Part shown: positions 5,424 through 7,492 of the stretch, piece by piece
Layout of the letters: the number at the start of each line of letters is the position of its first letter
Position numbering within the stretch: the stretch's first letter is position 1
Translations under genes and position numbers: made by a program
Assembly (NCBI GenBank): GCA_011523445.1
Contig: WTGT01000214.1
Span: forward strand, 1 to 7,492
Direction: 5' to 3'
From: Paracoccaceae bacterium
Lineage (GTDB): Bacteria; Pseudomonadota; Alphaproteobacteria; Rhodobacterales; Rhodobacteraceae
Length of the DNA: 7,492 nt
The notes under the pieces: generated by a model
Database searches by the model: none
Told to the model about the DNA's origin: nothing
The model's input: the letters and a program-made list of their open reading frames with translations, nothing else

Positions 5424-7492
5424 ATGGCTGAACTACCTACCACAGCAAGGGTAATAATTATCGGTGGAGGTGCCGTTGGTACATCGGCATTGTTCCATTT
5501 GTGTAAAAGTGGCTGGAGTGACGCCCTTCTGCTTGAGAAAAATCAACTGACGGCTGGTTCAACCTGGCATGCGGCAGGTAATGTCCCCACCTTTTCAGGC
5601 AGTTGGTCAATCATGAATATTCAGCGCTATTCCGCTGAACTCTACAGAACCTTGGGTACCGAAGTAGATTATCCCATGAATTACCATGTTACTGGTTCAA
5701 TCAGGCTGGCTCATACCAAAAATCGTCTGAAGGAATTTCATCGGGCCATCGGAATGGGAAAATACCAGGGTATGGACCTTTCCATTCTAGATCTTAATGA
5801 AATCAAAGAACTATATCCGTTTATTGAAACCCATGACCTTATTGGTGCCTTGTACGATCCCAATGATGGAGATATTGATCCCGCACAGTTGACACAGGCA
5901 ATGGCCAAGGGAGCCAGGAACTTGGGTGCGAAGATATTCCAGAATACCGAAGTAACAGGTATTTCCAGAGAAAACAATGAATGGATTGTCCACACGCCAA
6001 AAGGGAATATCAGATGCGAAATTGTTGTTAATTCAGCCGGGTATTATTCTGAAAGGGTCGGTGACTATTTTCTTCCTTTTGGAGGACGCAAGGTTCCAAT
6101 GGCGACCATGAGCCATCAGTATATCCTGACTGATGAAATTCCTGAGTTGGTGGAGTGGACAAAACAAGAAGGAAAAAAACTGCCATTGTTACGGGATGTA
6201 GATATCTCCTATTACCTTCGCCAAGAAAAAAATGGATTGAATCTCGGACCATATGAAAGGAATTGTTTTGCACATTGGGATTCGGAAAGTGATCCCTTGC
6301 CTGATGATTTCTCCTTTCAGCTATTTGAAAGTGACACCGAGCGTCTGGAATTCTATATCGAGGATGCGTGCAATAGGGTTCCATTACTTGGTACAGCCGG
6401 AATTCAGAACGTAATCAATGGCCCCATTCCGTATGCCCCTGACGGTAATCCATTGATTGGCCCTATGCCTGGTGTACGCAATGCCTTCGAATGTTGTGTA
6501 TTTACCTTCGGAATTGCCCAAGCTGGAGGTGCCGGAAAAGTGTTGGCAGAATGGATTACAGAAGGACAAACCGAATGGGATATGTGGTCCTGTGATCCCC
6601 GTAGATACACGGATTATACAGATCAGGGCTATTGTGAAGCCAAGGCCAAGGAGGTTTATGGTCACGAGTATGCCATGCATTTTCCATATCATGAATGGCC
6701 TGCTGCCAGAAACAAAAAATTATCACCCATTCATGACAAAATCCTGTCCCTTGGTGGACAGATGGGTGTATACAATGGGTGGGAACGTGCCAATTGGTTT
6801 GCCCAACCTGGAGATGATACAACCGAAGAAACAACCTTGACCTGGAGTAGAAAAGGACCTTGGGAATCAAGAATAAGGGAGGAATGCGAAGCTGTCCATA
6901 AATCTGTGGGAGTTCTGGATCTACCGGGATTTGCAAGATTTAACCTTACTGGAGATGGTGCTTCAGAATGGTTGGCATCTAGAATTGCAGGAATTTTACC
7001 AAAAATTGGACGAATGAATCTGGGGTATTTTCCCACGGATAAAGGCCGGGTATTGACTGAAATGTCAATCTTGAGGCATGACGAAAACTCCTTTACACTC
7101 ATTACTGCTGCTACGGCACAATGGCATGATTATGAGGTTCTAAAACGGGATTTACCTTCAAATCTGAAACTTGTAGATATTACTGATCAATTTTCCACCT
7201 TGATAGTTTCCGGTCCCAAATCAAGAGAACTATTTGGTAAAATTTCGAATGCGGATTTAAATCTGCCATGGTTAAGCCATCAAACTACCGAAGTTGCTGG
7301 GAAACCCGTTTTATTGGTACGGGTTAGCTTTGCAGGCGAATTGGGTTGGGAGATCCATGCTCGAAATGATCATGTTGCCGAAATCTATGATTCCTTGTGT
7401 GAAGAAAAGGTAAAACCCTTTGGGATGTATGCATTGAACTCGCTCAGGATTGAAAAGGGATTTCGGGCATGGAAAGGAGACCTCTCAACGGA
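5424..7492 (+). CDS. FAD-dependent oxidoreductase fused to a GcvT-like domain, dimethylglycine/sarcosine dehydrogenase-like, cut by right edge
   Basis: The frame is open from ATG 5424 to the last base (689 codons plus two bases). Family members are usually about 800-830 residues, so roughly the last 120-140 are missing. The protein likely oxidises an N-methyl amine such as dimethylglycine or sarcosine at FAD and passes the released one-carbon unit to tetrahydrofolate in the C-terminal domain. The N-terminal DAO fold shows VIIIGGGAVG (10-19) with the ribose-binding Glu38 after LLL. STWHAAG (46-52) includes His49, matching the His that carries covalent FAD in dimethylglycine dehydrogenase. GPIPYAPDGNPLIGP (333-347) is the conserved FAD-side loop. 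A linker region covers about 380-430. The GcvT-like part begins about 430-480 and shows ITAATAQWHDYE (560-571), FAGELGWEIH (637-646) and RIEKGFRAWKGDLST (675-689). At the spot where GcvT-type proteins carry their folate-side Asp, the sequence reads GRVLTEM, apparently Glu546. It is transcribed divergently from the sugar importer. The exact substrate is uncertain. Confidence 0.9.
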   Translation, partial: MAELPTTARVIIIGGGAVGTSALFHLCKSGWSDALLLEKNQLTAGSTWHAAGNVPTFSGSWSIMNIQRYSAELYRTLGTEVDYPMNYHVTGSIRLAHTKNRLKEFHRAIGMGKYQGMDLSILDLNEIKELYPFIETHDLIGALYDPNDGDIDPAQLTQAMAKGARNLGAKIFQNTEVTGISRENNEWIVHTPKGNIRCEIVVNSAGYYSERVGDYFLPFGGRKVPMATMSHQYILTDEIPELVEWTKQEGKKLPLLRDVDISYYLRQEKNGLNLGPYERNCFAHWDSESDPLPDDFSFQLFESDTERLEFYIEDACNRVPLLGTAGIQNVINGPIPYAPDGNPLIGPMPGVRNAFECCVFTFGIAQAGGAGKVLAEWITEGQTEWDMWSCDPRRYTDYTDQGYCEAKAKEVYGHEYAMHFPYHEWPAARNKKLSPIHDKILSLGGQMGVYNGWERANWFAQPGDDTTEETTLTWSRKGPWESRIREECEAVHKSVGVLDLPGFARFNLTGDGASEWLASRIAGILPKIGRMNLGYFPTDKGRVLTEMSILRHDENSFTLITAATAQWHDYEVLKRDLPSNLKLVDITDQFSTLIVSGPKSRELFGKISNADLNLPWLSHQTTEVAGKPVLLVRVSFAGELGWEIHARNDHVAEIYDSLCEEKVKPFGMYALNSLRIEKGFRAWKGDLST

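Noticed and set aside
6028..7102. Several leftward frames within the flavoprotein gene
   Set aside because: All are shadows of the continuous rightward reading frame, which carries clear FAD and GcvT motifs.

Overview
The window looks like the chromosome of an AT-leaning Gram-negative bacterium. An alphaproteobacterium, possibly marine, is my best guess. That rests on the gene types (a dimethylglycine/sarcosine dehydrogenase-like flavoprotein beside a sugar ABC importer) and on a secreted binding protein with a non-lipoprotein signal peptide. It is inference, because no rRNA or marker gene is present.

Layout, left to right. Positions 1-99 hold the possible start of a leftward membrane protein that runs off the edge. 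Positions 100-354 are AT-rich spacer with a candidate leftward promoter, a dyad over its -10 region and several TTGACATT words. A leftward cluster then fills 355-4860. In transcription order it contains an extracellular sugar-binding protein (3652-4860), a MalF-type permease (2575-3591), a MalG-type permease (1418-2575, overlapping malF by one base as TAATG) and a PfkB-family 2-keto-3-deoxygluconate-type kinase (355-1230). A 26-base perfect hairpin separates the binding protein from the permeases. A 563-base divergent intergenic region (4861-5423) follows, with two clear dyad structures. A rightward FAD-dependent oxidoreductase fused to a GcvT-type domain starts at 5424 and is cut by the right edge after 689 codons.

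How the genes work together. The binding protein and two permeases would import a sugar or sugar acid, but the ATPase subunit is not in the window. The kinase suggests the imported compound, or a product of it, becomes a 2-keto-3-deoxy sugar acid that is phosphorylated into an Entner-Doudoroff-type route. The divergent flavoprotein probably demethylates an N-methylated amine such as dimethylglycine or sarcosine, passing the one-carbon unit to tetrahydrofolate. Whether the two sides are co-regulated is unknown. The shared 563-base region with strong dyads is where the answer would lie.

The least ordinary protein feature is the MalG-type permease. It carries about 85 extra, strongly hydrophobic residues between its first membrane helix and the conserved core. 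I found no CRISPR array, tRNA, rRNA, insertion sequence or obvious defence system.
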